Source: an uncultured Phycisphaerales bacterium (GTDB taxonomy: Bacteria; Planctomycetota; Phycisphaerae; Phycisphaerales; UBA1924). Taken from it: a stretch of 51,576 nucleotides of DNA. The stretch lies in the NCBI GenBank assembly GCA_937871915.1, contig CALMPG010000207.1, forward strand, positions 1-51,576, in the 5' to 3' direction. The position numbers and the translations under genes were made by a program. Under the pieces are notes generated by a model. It did not search any database, was not told the origin of the DNA, and saw nothing but the letters and a program-made list of their open reading frames with translations. Shown here piece after piece: positions 7,541 to 16,049 of this stretch. The first letter of the stretch is position 1, and every line of letters begins with the position of its first letter.

Positions 7541-9997
7541 TCATCGCAAGTATCCCTCCGCCCGGAGCGCAAACACCACCTGGTTCGCCAGCGGCCCGGC
7601 GACGCGGCCGCCCGAGCCGCCGTAGTCCACGATGCAGGCGACGGCGTACTTGGGCCCTCCCCCGCCGCTGCCGTCGCCGACCAGGCACACGCACCACGAG
7701 TGGTCGCTGTCGTAGAGATCGTCCCGGCCGTCGCCGACCCCACCGCCGCCGTTGAGCTGCGAGAGCTCCGCCCGGAACGGGCTCGTGTCCGCCGTGCCGC
7801 TCTTGGCCCACACGTCCACGCCCGGGACGGTGAAGACGCCCTCGGTCTGCCTCGTCCCGTCCGCGAGCGTGTAGGTGATGACGTGCGTGGTGCCGTTGGC
7901 CTCGTTGGCGCTGCCGTGGAGGCCCTTGAGCGCCAGCCGGATGGCCCGCTCGGGGATGCCCAGGTCGCGATGCTCCTGCGGCGCATCCTCAAACAGGCGC
8001 GGCGTGACCATCTCGCCGTGGCGGGCCAGCGTGGCGTAGGCGTTGGCCGCGTGCAGGGGCGTCCACGTCACCGGGCCCTGGCCGATGCCCATGAGGATCG
8101 CCTCCTGCGACGACGCCTTTTCCGCCGATCGCACCTCACCCGCCGCCTCGTTCAGGAGGCCGCGGCGTCGCTGTTCCGCCACGCGGGCCTTGGGCTCGGT
8201 CGGCAGGGCGGCGAGCCCGAAGATGTTGAAGCCGCCCCCGCCGGGCGCGTCGGCGCCGACGCCGTGCTGCGAGAACACCTCGTGGATCCCCCGCGGGCCG
8301 AGGCGCTGGCCCATCTGGTAGAAGAAGATGTTGCACGAGCAGCGGATCGCGTCGGCCCCGTCGAGGTCGTGGCCGAGGAGGGCCGAGTGCGTGGTGTGGA
8401 ACTGCTTGTAGATCCAGCAGCGGTACGAGTCCTTGCTGCCGGGGAAGAAGTGGCCCGTGCAGGGGATCAACTCGCCCGACGAGTACTTCCCTTCCTTCAT
8501 CGCCTCGCACAGCACCAGCGGCTTGACGATCGACCCGGGCTGGTAGACCCGCCCGATGGCCCGGTTCATGAACGCCTGGTTGTACGGGTCGCTCGCGATC
8601 GTCTCCGGCATCGTGTCGATCTGCTCGTGCGTGTACGAGGGCATGGAGACCATCGCCAGGATGTTCCCCGTCTTGACGTCGATCACCACGACCGCGCCGT
8701 TGAGCGGCGTGCCCACGGGGAGTTCCTGGGCCCCGCCGATCGGCACGCTCGCCTCATCCTCCGCCTTCTTCGTGCGGTGCCACGGCTGAACGACCGCCAG
8801 CCCGAGGCTCGGGTCGAAGAGCGCCTGGATCCGCGCCTCCAGCGACGCGTCGAGCGTCAGGCTCACATCCCGCCCCGGCACGCGAGCGATCTCCTCTTCC
8901 TTGCCGGTGTCGAGGTGCTTGATCTTCACGCCGCGCAGGCCGCGGAGTTCGTCCTCCCGGGCCTGCTCCGCCCCGCCGTGGCCGACGCTGTCGCCCGGGC
9001 GATAGTGCCCGCGGTCGATGGCCCCCGTCGAGGGATCGATGCGGGGCCGGCGCTCCATGTCCTCTTTGTACAGCCGCGCGCGCAGGCGCCCGATCTCGTG
9101 CATGGCCACGCCCGGCACGCGGATCCGCCGCGTCCCGCCACGAAGCGGCGGCGGGAATACCGACGTGTCCACGTCCACGTCCATCACGTCCAGCGGGTAT
9201 TCCCGGCGGGACGAGTCCACCACCGACAACCCCGGAAACACCGCCAGCGGCTTGCCCCCCCGCGGTCCGGTCTTCTCCGGCGCGTCCGGCCCGGCTTCCT
9301 CATCCCCCGTCAGGTCCTTGAGGCGGGCAAACTCCAGCCCGACGCTGTCCGACACGCCGCGCAGCATCACGTGCGACTGTCGCTGCTCCAGGATCGTGAC
9401 CTTGATCGCCGACGAGGGCACGATGTCGGGCTTCCCCGCCGCCCGCAGGCGCGCCTCTTCTTTCTTGCGCTCGTTCTCGGTCACCACCGCGGCGACATAC
9501 TCGACCTGCTCCTTGATCTCCTGCCTGCGCTGCTCCACCTGCTGCTCGGGAATCCCCGCCGTCTTGGCGAACAGACGCCACATCTCGCGCAGGTGCTCGT
9601 CGAAGGGCACACGCGATTCCTTGATCGCGGCCGCTTTCTCCTCCGGGCTGAGCGTCACCCACCCCTTCCCCGCCGCCTCGCTGGCCCGCCTGGCCGCGCG
9701 GGCCGCCCGCTCGTCGGCCCACCGGCCGGTGATGACGCGGTAGTCCACGGCGATGTCGAGGGAGGGCTTGTCCCGGGCCAGTTCCCGTCCCTTGCAGTCC
9801 ATGATCCGGCCGCGGGATGACTCCTGCCAGGTCTCGCTGACCAGCCGCTTCTCGGCCTCGGCCCGGAGTTCCTCGCCCTTGCCGAGCGTCAGACGCGCCA
9901 TCTGCACGATGGGGAACACCCCCGCGACCCCCATGGCCAGCGCGAGGAACAGCAGCCGCCTCTGGAACATGCTCGGAATGACATGAGTAAGCCGCAC
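7541..9997 (-). CDS. mrdA: Penicillin-binding protein 2 (class B transpeptidase, elongation)
   Basis: 818 aa from a GTG at 9997, chosen because AAGGAGG lies 9 bases upstream; the ATG at 9970 is the alternative. It cross-links glycan strands made by RodA. One N-terminal membrane helix (FLALAMGVAGVFPIVQM) is followed by a dimerisation-type domain and the transpeptidase domain with all three active-site motifs: SIVK (Ser489, Lys492), SCN (Ser554-Asn556) and KSG (Lys732). At over 800 residues it is well above the roughly 600-650 usual for PBP2; the excess is mostly a charged insertion at about residues 85-290 with likely coiled coil, plus a Gly-rich loop after KSG (LNGGGGVGDGRDD). Together with rodA it forms an elongation cassette; mreBCD are not in the window. 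Confidence 0.92.
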   Translation of the reverse strand: MRLTHVIPSMFQRRLLFLALAMGVAGVFPIVQMARLTLGKGEELRAEAEKRLVSETWQESSRGRIMDCKGRELARDKPSLDIAVDYRVITGRWADERAARAARRASEAAGKGWVTLSPEEKAAAIKESRVPFDEHLREMWRLFAKTAGIPEQQVEQRRQEIKEQVEYVAAVVTENERKKEEARLRAAGKPDIVPSSAIKVTILEQRQSHVMLRGVSDSVGLEFARLKDLTGDEEAGPDAPEKTGPRGGKPLAVFPGLSVVDSSRREYPLDVMDVDVDTSVFPPPLRGGTRRIRVPGVAMHEIGRLRARLYKEDMERRPRIDPSTGAIDRGHYRPGDSVGHGGAEQAREDELRGLRGVKIKHLDTGKEEEIARVPGRDVSLTLDASLEARIQALFDPSLGLAVVQPWHRTKKAEDEASVPIGGAQELPVGTPLNGAVVVIDVKTGNILAMVSMPSYTHEQIDTMPETIASDPYNQAFMNRAIGRVYQPGSIVKPLVLCEAMKEGKYSSGELIPCTGHFFPGSKDSYRCWIYKQFHTTHSALLGHDLDGADAIRCSCNIFFYQMGQRLGPRGIHEVFSQHGVGADAPGGGGFNIFGLAALPTEPKARVAEQRRRGLLNEAAGEVRSAEKASSQEAILMGIGQGPVTWTPLHAANAYATLARHGEMVTPRLFEDAPQEHRDLGIPERAIRLALKGLHGSANEANGTTHVITYTLADGTRQTEGVFTVPGVDVWAKSGTADTSPFRAELSQLNGGGGVGDGRDDLYDSDHSWCVCLVGDGSGGGGPKYAVACIVDYGGSGGRVAGPLANQVVFALRAEGYLR

Positions 9998-10158
9998 GCT
10001 TCGGGGCCTCCTTGCCGCCACGCTGGTCAAGCCTATTCCCGCCCCGGGCCTGTATCGTCCGGCGTGGTCCGCCCGCATCGGCCTTTGCCGGGGGGGCCGG
10101 CAGCGGTTTTCATGCGCCCGGCTTGTGCCCGCCGGGTGCACCGTGGTAGATTGTCGGG

Positions 10159-11427
10159 ATGATCTCCCGACGCCGGTTTGTCGCCCTCTCCTCCGCCGTG
10201 GCCGTCGCCCCGCTTTTCCTCAACGCCCGGGTGCTCGGGCGCTCCCGGCCCGGCCCGAGCAACGCCCTCGGCCTGGGCTTCATCGGCGTGGGCATTCAGG
10301 GGCGTTCCCTGCTCAACACGCTCAAGAAGCGGGACGCCGTCCGCATTCTGGCCGTCTGTGATGTGGACTCCGACCGGCGTCTGGACGCCAAGAAGCGAGT
10401 GGACACCGCGTACGAGAACTCCGACTGCGCCGCTTTCGGCCACCACGCAGATCTTCTCGCGCATCCGGGCATCGACGCGGTTGTTATCGCCTCACCCGAC
10501 CACTGGCACGCCCACCACGTTCTCGACGCCGCGGCCGCGGGGAAGGACATCTACTGCGAGAAGCCCCTCTCCCTCAATCTTCACGAGGCCCGCGTGATGA
10601 TCGAGGGGGTGCGGAAGCACGGGCGCGTGTTCCAGACCGGCAGCCAGCAGCGGAGCGAGTACGCGGGGCGGTTCCGGACCGCCTGCGAGTATGTCCGGAG
10701 CGGCCGCCTCGGCGCCGTCTCCACCATCCATGTCGGCATCGGGGACACCGCCAGGCCGTGCGACCTCGGGGCCGAAAATGCGCCCGAGGGTCTGGACTGG
10801 GACCGCTGGCTCGGGCCCGCTCCGCTCCGCCCGTACAACTCCATCCTTTCGCCGCGCGGCGTGCACGACCACTATCCCAGGTGGCGCGACTATCGCGAGT
10901 ACTCCGGCGGCATGATCACCGATTGGGGGGCCCACCACTTCGACATCGTGCAGTGGGCCTTGGGCGCCGACGGGTCCGGCCCGGTGAGGGCGCTGCCCCC
11001 GCGCGAACCGGGTTCCCTGCGCGGCGCGAGGCTCATCTATCCGGGGGGCGTCGAGGCGGTCCACGATGGTCCGTTCGGGATCACGTTCATCGGCGAGAAG
11101 GGCGTCATCTACGTCGATCGCGACCGAGTCGAGAGCATTCCCGGCGACATTCTCAGGAAGCCGCTCGGGGACAAGGACATCCACCTCGCCAAGGCCACGG
11201 GCCACATGCAGAACTGGCTCGACTGCATCCGCACCCGCGAGCCGTGCATCTGCGATGTGGAGATCGGAGCGCGGAGCGTCGCGTGCTGCCACCTGATGAA
11301 CCTGGCGTACTGGCACGGACGGCCGCTCACGTGGGATCCGACGAAGTGGGAGTTTCCGGGCGATGATGAGGCGAACGGGTGGCGGGACTATCAACGCCGG
11401 GCGGGCTACGAACTCCCGACGATCTGA
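10159..11427 (+). CDS. Gfo/Idh/MocA-family oxidoreductase, Tat-exported
   Basis: 422 aa. The N-terminus MISRRRFVALSSAVAVAPLF is a twin-arginine type signal, so the enzyme is probably folded in the cytoplasm with its cofactor and exported. The dinucleotide-binding fold begins LGLGFIGVGIQGRSLLNTL (about 38-55). The family's EKP motif is present (DIYCEKPLSLNL, Lys about 136), as are SPDHWHAHH and the substrate-domain segment GGMITDWGAHHFDIVQWAL. In planctomycetes such exported members are very numerous and are linked to carbohydrate catabolism, but the substrate here cannot be told. The gene is divergent from PBP2 (161-bp shared upstream region) and convergent with metF, with only 9 bases between their stops. 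TatA is encoded elsewhere in this window. Confidence 0.87.
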   Translation: MISRRRFVALSSAVAVAPLFLNARVLGRSRPGPSNALGLGFIGVGIQGRSLLNTLKKRDAVRILAVCDVDSDRRLDAKKRVDTAYENSDCAAFGHHADLLAHPGIDAVVIASPDHWHAHHVLDAAAAGKDIYCEKPLSLNLHEARVMIEGVRKHGRVFQTGSQQRSEYAGRFRTACEYVRSGRLGAVSTIHVGIGDTARPCDLGAENAPEGLDWDRWLGPAPLRPYNSILSPRGVHDHYPRWRDYREYSGGMITDWGAHHFDIVQWALGADGSGPVRALPPREPGSLRGARLIYPGGVEAVHDGPFGITFIGEKGVIYVDRDRVESIPGDILRKPLGDKDIHLAKATGHMQNWLDCIRTREPCICDVEIGARSVACCHLMNLAYWHGRPLTWDPTKWEFPGDDEANGWRDYQRRAGYELPTI

Positions 11428-11436
11428 CACCGGCGC

Positions 11437-12375
11437 TCAGTGCCGGGCCTTGCGCTGCGGCATGAGCGCCGCGGAGTCCTTCACGCCCAGGTTCAGGAAC
11501 ACCTCCCGCGTCGCCGTCGAGCGGTTGAGCGTGTAGAAGTGGATCCCTCGCACGTTGTGATCGAGCAGGTCGCGGCACTGCTCGGTCGCCCAGTGGATCC
11601 CCACCCGGCGCACGGCCTCCGGGTCGCCGCCCGCCCGGTTGACGGCCCGGATCAACGGCGCGGGGAAGCGCGTCCCCTGCGCCATGTCCGCCATCCGGTT
11701 CATCCCGGGCAGGCTCGTGATGGGCATGATCCCCGCCACGATCGGCACGGTGATCCCGGCCAGCCCGCAGCGGTCGCGGAAGTCATAAAAGTCGTGGTTG
11801 TTGAAGAACAGCTGCGTGCAGATGTAGTCCGCGCCGGCATCGACCTTGGCCTTGAGATAGTCCATTTCCTGCACGCGGTTGGGCGTCCCCGGGTGGCCCT
11901 CCGGATACCCGGCCACGCCGATGCCGAAGCCGCCGCCCGGGTGGCCGCCCGAGGCGTTGACTTTCTGGATGTACCTGACCAGGTCCGTCGCGTGGGCGAA
12001 CGCGTCCTTCGATCGGTCGTGCGCTGCCCCGCCCGGCCCCTTGGGCAGATCGCCGCCCAAGGCGATGATGTTCGAGATCCCGGCGGCGGCGTACCGCTCC
12101 AGAATCGATCGGATCTCTCCCTCGGTGTGCCCCACGCAGGTGAGGTGCGGGAACGGGTCGAGCACGGCGCGCTCTTTCAGCCGGACCACGAGATCGTGCG
12201 TCAGGTCGCGCGTCGAGCCTCCCGCGCCGTAGGTGATGCTCACGAACTGCGGCTTGAGCGACTCGAGTTCGCTGATCGACCGATACAACCCCTCGGCCGA
12301 CTCCGCCGTCTTGGGCGGGAAGAACTCGAACGAGAAGGTCGCGGGGTAGATATCGAACAACTCGCGGGCGTGCAT
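11437..12375 (-). CDS. metF: Methylenetetrahydrofolate reductase
   Basis: 312 aa. Reduces 5,10-methylene-THF to 5-methyl-THF, the methyl donor for methionine synthesis, using FAD in a TIM barrel. Family motifs are clear: FSFEFFPPKT at about 14-23 with the catalytic Glu, VSITYGAGGSTR at about 45-56, a PHLTCVGHT block, NIIALGGDLPKG at about 101-112, GVAGYPEGHP and a C-terminal GIHFYTLNRS. Length is that of the compact bacterial form without the eukaryotic regulatory domain. The leader contains a perfect 14-bp palindrome at 12491-12504 and a 7-bp hairpin just before the start (12391-12407), so expression is probably regulated. Convergent with the oxidoreductase gene. Confidence 0.95.
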   Translation of the reverse strand: MHARELFDIYPATFSFEFFPPKTAESAEGLYRSISELESLKPQFVSITYGAGGSTRDLTHDLVVRLKERAVLDPFPHLTCVGHTEGEIRSILERYAAAGISNIIALGGDLPKGPGGAAHDRSKDAFAHATDLVRYIQKVNASGGHPGGGFGIGVAGYPEGHPGTPNRVQEMDYLKAKVDAGADYICTQLFFNNHDFYDFRDRCGLAGITVPIVAGIMPITSLPGMNRMADMAQGTRFPAPLIRAVNRAGGDPEAVRRVGIHWATEQCRDLLDHNVRGIHFYTLNRSTATREVFLNLGVKDSAALMPQRKARH

Positions 12376-12390
12376 GGAACCTCGGATACC

Positions 12391-12407
12391 CCGCCACGTT
12401 GTGGCGG
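12391..12407 (-). promoter_or_regulatory. Hairpin directly upstream of metF
   Basis: CCGCCAC (12391-12397) pairs with GTGGCGG (12401-12407) with a 3-base loop, 16 bases before the metF ATG. It could limit ribosome access. I see no recognised SAM-riboswitch core around it. Confidence 0.4.
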
Positions 12408-12490
12408 ATGGCGAAGGGGACGGAGCGGATGAACCGTGGTATCGACCGTTCCCAGCCGGACAACCACCGTCGCAGATTCAACTATAGCCA

Positions 12491-12504
12491 TTTATCCGGA
12501 TAAA
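12491..12504. promoter_or_regulatory. Perfect palindrome TTTATCCGGATAAA, candidate metF operator
   Basis: A 14-bp perfect palindrome in the metF upstream region, with a second overlapping dyad (ATCCG at 12494-12498, CGGAT at 12505-12509). On the metF strand a TATAGT -10-like hexamer lies just downstream, so a bound repressor would cover a promoter. The regulator is not identifiable here. Confidence 0.5.
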
Positions 12505-12508
12505 CGGA

Positions 12509-12988
12509 TTATGACTGCCCCTTGAGCTTCCGCAACTGGTCCATCGTCTGGTCCACCTGCTTGCTCAGGAGCCGCAACTGCAGCATCGCCCGCACGCGCG
12601 TCACCAGTTCCAGCTTGTTCACCGGCTTGGTGAGGAAGTCGTTGGCCCCGGACTCCACCGCCCGCTCGGTGTCGGCGATCTCGTTCAGGGCCGTTACCAT
12701 GATGATCGGGATGTCCTTGGTCGCCGCGTCGCTCTTGAGTTTCACGCACGCCTGGTACCCGCTCATGCGCGGCATCATCACGTCCAGCAGGATCACATCG
12801 GGCTGGCGCTCGGCCACGGCCGCCAGGGCCTCCAGCCCATCACCGGCCGTCCGCACATCGGCCCCCAGTTCCTCGAGATAGGCCTCCAGCAACTCCACGT
12901 TCTGGCGGTTGTCGTCCACGATCAGGATCGACGACCCCGTCGGCACGGCGGCAACGGCTTCGGTCGGCTTGGCGGCGGATTCAGACAT
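12509..12988 (-). CDS. Single-domain CheY-like response regulator
   Basis: 159 aa from the ATG at 12988. The receiver domain has all expected residues: acidic pair Asp25-Asp26 (ILIVDDNRQN), phosphoacceptor Asp69 (VILLDVMMP), Thr99 (IIMVTAL) and Lys121 (FLTKPVN). After the receiver, about 25 residues (LQLRLLSKQVDQTMDQLRKLKGQS) look like a short coiled coil. There is no DNA-binding or enzymatic output domain. The layout resembles receivers that act in phosphorelays or as PleD-like inputs. No histidine kinase is adjacent. The 13-residue Ala/Pro-rich N-terminus before the first strand is disordered-looking. Confidence 0.88.
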   Translation of the reverse strand: MSESAAKPTEAVAAVPTGSSILIVDDNRQNVELLEAYLEELGADVRTAGDGLEALAAVAERQPDVILLDVMMPRMSGYQACVKLKSDAATKDIPIIMVTALNEIADTERAVESGANDFLTKPVNKLELVTRVRAMLQLRLLSKQVDQTMDQLRKLKGQS

Positions 12989-13138
12989 CTGGTCCCTCGG
13001 TGACGCTCCCACCCCTCTCCCTCCGAGTTTCTTCGATTTCCCGGCCAGAACCCCACGCGCCTATCGTATACACCGTGGGAATGACCCTGCGAACCACCGG
13101 TTCGGGGGCCGAGTCTTTCTCGTTGAGGTGCTGTGTAC

Positions 13139-13615
13139 ATGTCTTGGGGCACGGTCGCCAAATGTGCTTGGAGCGATAAGTTCCGCGTTCCCAGCGCGGA
13201 CGACCTTCGCGCCGGCACTCCCCCACAACTCCAATCCGTCCTCGACGAGGCCCGCCGCCACCTGGGCGCACTTCCCCGCACGTCCGAGGCCCTCGTCTGG
13301 CAGGGCGTTCCGTGGCGCTGGACGTTTGTGTACACGGCCGCCGACGCCCCCGACGGGCGCGCCACGGCGTACCTCATCCCCGACCCCAACCGCCTGCAGA
13401 TCTGCGTCCCGCTGGCGCAGGAGCACATCGAGCAACTCCCGCTCAAGCGGATGAAGAAGTCGATCCGCGACGGCATCGTCTTTGCCCGCAATGTCGGCGG
13501 CATCTGGTGGCCCACCTGGGACATCCAGAACTCCGGCGCGCTCGCCGAGGTTTTCGACCTGCTCGCCCGCAAGCAGCGCCTCCCCGCCCTCGGCGCGGCC
13601 ACGATCGAGGCCTGA
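13139..13615 (+). CDS. Conserved-looking hypothetical protein
   Basis: 158 aa. The ATG at 13139 lies 10 bases after GAGG; a GTG at 13133 is in frame but too close to that site. A single compact alpha/beta domain: W-x-D-K-F at the N-terminus, a helix QSVLDEARRHLGALP, then a strand-rich centre (LVWQGVPWRWTFVYTA ... ATAYLIPDPNRLQICVPL) and a helix-strand end (MKKSIRDGIVFARNVGGIWWPTWDI). The pattern recalls small domains of unknown function of the DUF3788/DUF1801-like kind, but I cannot assign it firmly. Cytoplasmic, no signal peptide. It is divergent from the response regulator gene. Confidence 0.7.
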   Translation: MSWGTVAKCAWSDKFRVPSADDLRAGTPPQLQSVLDEARRHLGALPRTSEALVWQGVPWRWTFVYTAADAPDGRATAYLIPDPNRLQICVPLAQEHIEQLPLKRMKKSIRDGIVFARNVGGIWWPTWDIQNSGALAEVFDLLARKQRLPALGAATIEA

Positions 13616-13802
13616 GGCGGGCTCTCCCCCATTTCGCCGGGCTTTGCAGCACGCTCCCCGCGTGCGCCGATACCCCACTCTCTTGGCCGAGCGCGAGCCG
13701 CGAGGGACGTATCCTCCGGGCGTCGCCTCCGGCGACGTCAATGGTGCGCCGTCCTCTGGCTTTCCACGCAGGAAGGACGCACGCCGCAAGGAGCATCCCC
13801 GA

Positions 13803-15386
13803 ATGCCGGGACAGACCACGATCCGTTCTCGCCGCTGCCACCTCCCGCTGGCCCGCCTCGCGGCCGCCGGCGCGCTGGCCGTCGGCCTCGCCTCCCCCGC
13901 GCTCCACGCCGAGTCGCTGCAGCGCAAGGTCTCCAACGCCCTCGCCGCGGCCCGCCTCGGCACGGCCCACGTGGGCGTGAGCATCCTCGACTGCTCCACC
14001 GGGCGCGAGCTCGTGGACCTCACCGCCGGCTCGCCGAAGCGCGGCAACGACTCCGACGACAACGCCGAGGGGTTCATCCCCGCGTCCAATCTGAAGCTCT
14101 TCACCAGCGGCGCGGCCTTCCTGGTCCTGGGCAAGGACTTCGAGTTCCAGACCAAACTCATCGCCGACGGCGACCGCCTGATCGTTCTCGGTGCGGGCGA
14201 CCCCGCCTTCGCCGAGCCCGTGCTGCTCGACCAGATGCGCATGGGGGTCGATCAGTTCGTGGATCGCCTCGTCGAATCGGCCAAAGCCGCGGGCATCGCC
14301 AGCATCCGCGAGATCGTCACCGACGATCGCGTCTTCGACCGCCAGTACGTCCACCCCGACTGGCCCCGCGAGCAGCTCAACCGCTCGTACTGCGCCGAGG
14401 TGAGCGGCCTGAACTTCCACGCCAACGTGCTCAACGTCTACGTCACCCCCGGCGCTTCCGTGGGGGCCGTCGCCGGTGCCCGCACCGAGCCCTCCGGCTC
14501 GTGGATCACCATGCGCCGCATCGCCCGCACCGTCAAGGAGGGGAGCACGCAGGTCTGGGTCGAGCGCGAGCCCGCGGGGAGCGACGGCGACCCGTTCACC
14601 TTCAAGCTCCACGGCACCGTCCGCTCCGCCCTCTCCGAGCCCATCTCCGTCACCGTCGATCAGCCCGGCCTGATGTTCGCCAAGGTCCTCGCCGACCGGG
14701 CCGCCAAGGCGGGCCTGGGCGTGGACAACGCCCCGATCGCGGCCCGCCTCGTCGCCGACGACGAGACGCTCTCCACCGACCCGGGCGCGCAGAAACTCCT
14801 CACCGTGGTCCGCACGCCCATCTCCGTCGCCCTCGAGCGCTGCAACGTGGACTCGGAGAATCTCTACGCCGAGAGTTTCTGCAAGCTCCTCGGCCACACC
14901 GTCACCGGCCAGCCCGGCACGTGGGCCAGCGGCACGGCCGTGGTCCGCATGAAGGTGAAGGACACCGTCGGGGCCGAGGCCGCGTCGCAACTCGTGCTCG
15001 CCGACGGCTCGGGCCTCTCCCGCAACAATCGCATCACCCCGGGCGCCATGACCCGCTGGCTGCGCGTGCTGGCCGGGTCCCCCGACGGCCAGGTGTTCGT
15101 GGACTCCCTCGCCCTGGCGGGGGCCGAGGGGACGCTCAAGAAGCGGTTCAAGGGCGCGAAGCTCCACAACGAGGTGCGGGCCAAGAGCGGGTACATCCGC
15201 GGCGTCCGCACGCTCTCGGGCCTGGTCACCGACCCGGCCGGGAAGCGCATCGCCTTCAGCGTCCTGGTGGACAACATCCCGGGCGGGGCCGACGCCAAGG
15301 CCAAGGAGTTCCATGAGGCCGTCGTGGAGGCCGTGGATGCGTACCTGTTCGAGAACGGCAAGGTCGCGGGGGCGGCGGATCGCTGA
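13803..15386 (+). CDS. dacB: D-alanyl-D-alanine carboxypeptidase/endopeptidase, PBP4 type (peptidase S13)
   Basis: 527 aa, ATG 9 bases after AAGGAG. An N-terminal signal peptide (LPLARLAAAGALAVGLASPALHA) sends it to the periplasm, where it trims or cleaves peptidoglycan peptides. Active-site motifs are in the family order: SNLK (Ser95, Lys98), SRN (Ser406-Asn408) and KSG (Lys461). Between the first two lies the large inserted domain that characterises S13 enzymes, including the CAEVSGLNFHANVLNVYV segment. Single gene; its leader carries a 7-bp hairpin (13721-13737). Convergent with the CDGSH gene across a repeat element. With RodA and PBP2 it makes this a wall-related stretch. Confidence 0.92.
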   Translation: MPGQTTIRSRRCHLPLARLAAAGALAVGLASPALHAESLQRKVSNALAAARLGTAHVGVSILDCSTGRELVDLTAGSPKRGNDSDDNAEGFIPASNLKLFTSGAAFLVLGKDFEFQTKLIADGDRLIVLGAGDPAFAEPVLLDQMRMGVDQFVDRLVESAKAAGIASIREIVTDDRVFDRQYVHPDWPREQLNRSYCAEVSGLNFHANVLNVYVTPGASVGAVAGARTEPSGSWITMRRIARTVKEGSTQVWVEREPAGSDGDPFTFKLHGTVRSALSEPISVTVDQPGLMFAKVLADRAAKAGLGVDNAPIAARLVADDETLSTDPGAQKLLTVVRTPISVALERCNVDSENLYAESFCKLLGHTVTGQPGTWASGTAVVRMKVKDTVGAEAASQLVLADGSGLSRNNRITPGAMTRWLRVLAGSPDGQVFVDSLALAGAEGTLKKRFKGAKLHNEVRAKSGYIRGVRTLSGLVTDPAGKRIAFSVLVDNIPGGADAKAKEFHEAVVEAVDAYLFENGKVAGAADR

Positions 15387-15416
15387 TCGCGGGGGCCCTC
15401 GGATATTCGGCGGGGT

Positions 15417-15530
15417 TCAGGACACGAAGAACACGAAGGCGGAACGGAGTCCACGAAGGGAAAGGCCTTGACTCAAAGCCTCCTCTTCGTGGCCTTCGTT
15501 CTTCCTTCGTCCCCTTCGTGTCCTCGAACC
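15417..15530. repeat. Intergenic CACGAAGG-family repeat in inverted arms
   Basis: Left arm at about 15417-15465 (ACACGAAGAACACGAAGG and variants), right arm at about 15484-15527 (TTCGTGGCCTTCGTT ... CCCCTTCGTGTCC). It occupies the space between the convergent dacB and CDGSH genes and ends a few bases from the stop codon of the latter (15533). Confidence 0.85.
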
Positions 15531-15532
15531 CG

Positions 15533-15802
15533 TCAGTTGGCAAGCGGGGCCGGTGCGGGCGGCGGCTCCGGGGGAGGAGGGGGCGGGGGCGGCACATCCC
15601 GCCGCACTTCCACCACGTTCACCCGGTCCGGGTCGTAGACGTACAGCGCATCCGGGTCGGTCTCGACGAGGCGCGCGGCCTTGTGCGAGCCGTCGCAGAT
15701 GGGGAAGGTCCGGCTCAGGCCGCAGGCGCAGATGGAGATGGGCTTGTCGCTGGGCCCGACCTTGATCGAGCCGGTGTGGTGCATGCGGACGAGTCGGGGC
15801 AT
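15533..15802 (-). CDS. CDGSH-type iron-sulfur domain protein
   Basis: 89 aa from the ATG at 15802, 9 bases after GAGGAG. The complete CDGSH signature C-x-C-x2-S-x3-P-x-C-DGSH is present: Cys25, Cys27, Cys36 and His40 (CACGLSRTFPICDGSHK). These residues bind a [2Fe-2S] cluster in mitoNEET-like and bacterial CDGSH proteins, used in redox sensing or cluster transfer. The last 20 residues are almost all proline, glutamate and alanine, an unusual disordered tail. Soluble, cytoplasmic. Partner proteins are not evident. An in-frame ORF extends upstream to 15931, but that part is translated repeat DNA and is rejected. Confidence 0.87.
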   Translation of the reverse strand: MPRLVRMHHTGSIKVGPSDKPISICACGLSRTFPICDGSHKAARLVETDPDALYVYDPDRVNVVEVRRDVPPPPPPPPEPPPAPAPLAN

Positions 15803-15845
15803 CGCGGGGGTCTCCTCGGCCAAGGGTACGGGCGGCCCTTGCCCC

Positions 15846-16013
15846 ATGCTCCCCTTCGTGCTCTCCGTTCCTGCTTCGTGGTCTTCGTGTCCTCGCCACC
15901 GCCCGGTTGGTTCGCGGGACACGAAGGTCACGAAGGGGGAACGAAGGCCACGGAGAAAGGCAGCACGCAGGGGTGCGCGGGGGTCGCGGGGGGTGCGCGG
16001 GGGTTCGCGGAGG
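15846..16013. repeat. Composite intergenic repeat: CACGAAGG arms plus copy 2 of the 100-bp element
   Basis: Left arm about 15848-15893 and right arm about 15917-15957 are complementary CACGAAGG-family repeats. The right arm runs on into a CGCGGAGG-type module up to 16013. Together 15910-16013 form an inverted-orientation copy of the element at 5931-6035. It lies between divergent genes, so it must sit in or beside their promoters. Confidence 0.8.
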
Positions 16014-16049
16014 GGGATGGGAAGGGGGAGGGGGAGTTATGATGGGAGG

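Noticed and set aside
15803..15931. Longer CDGSH protein starting at 15931
   Set aside because: The extra residues are translations of the CACGAAGG repeat; the start with a good ribosome site is at 15802.
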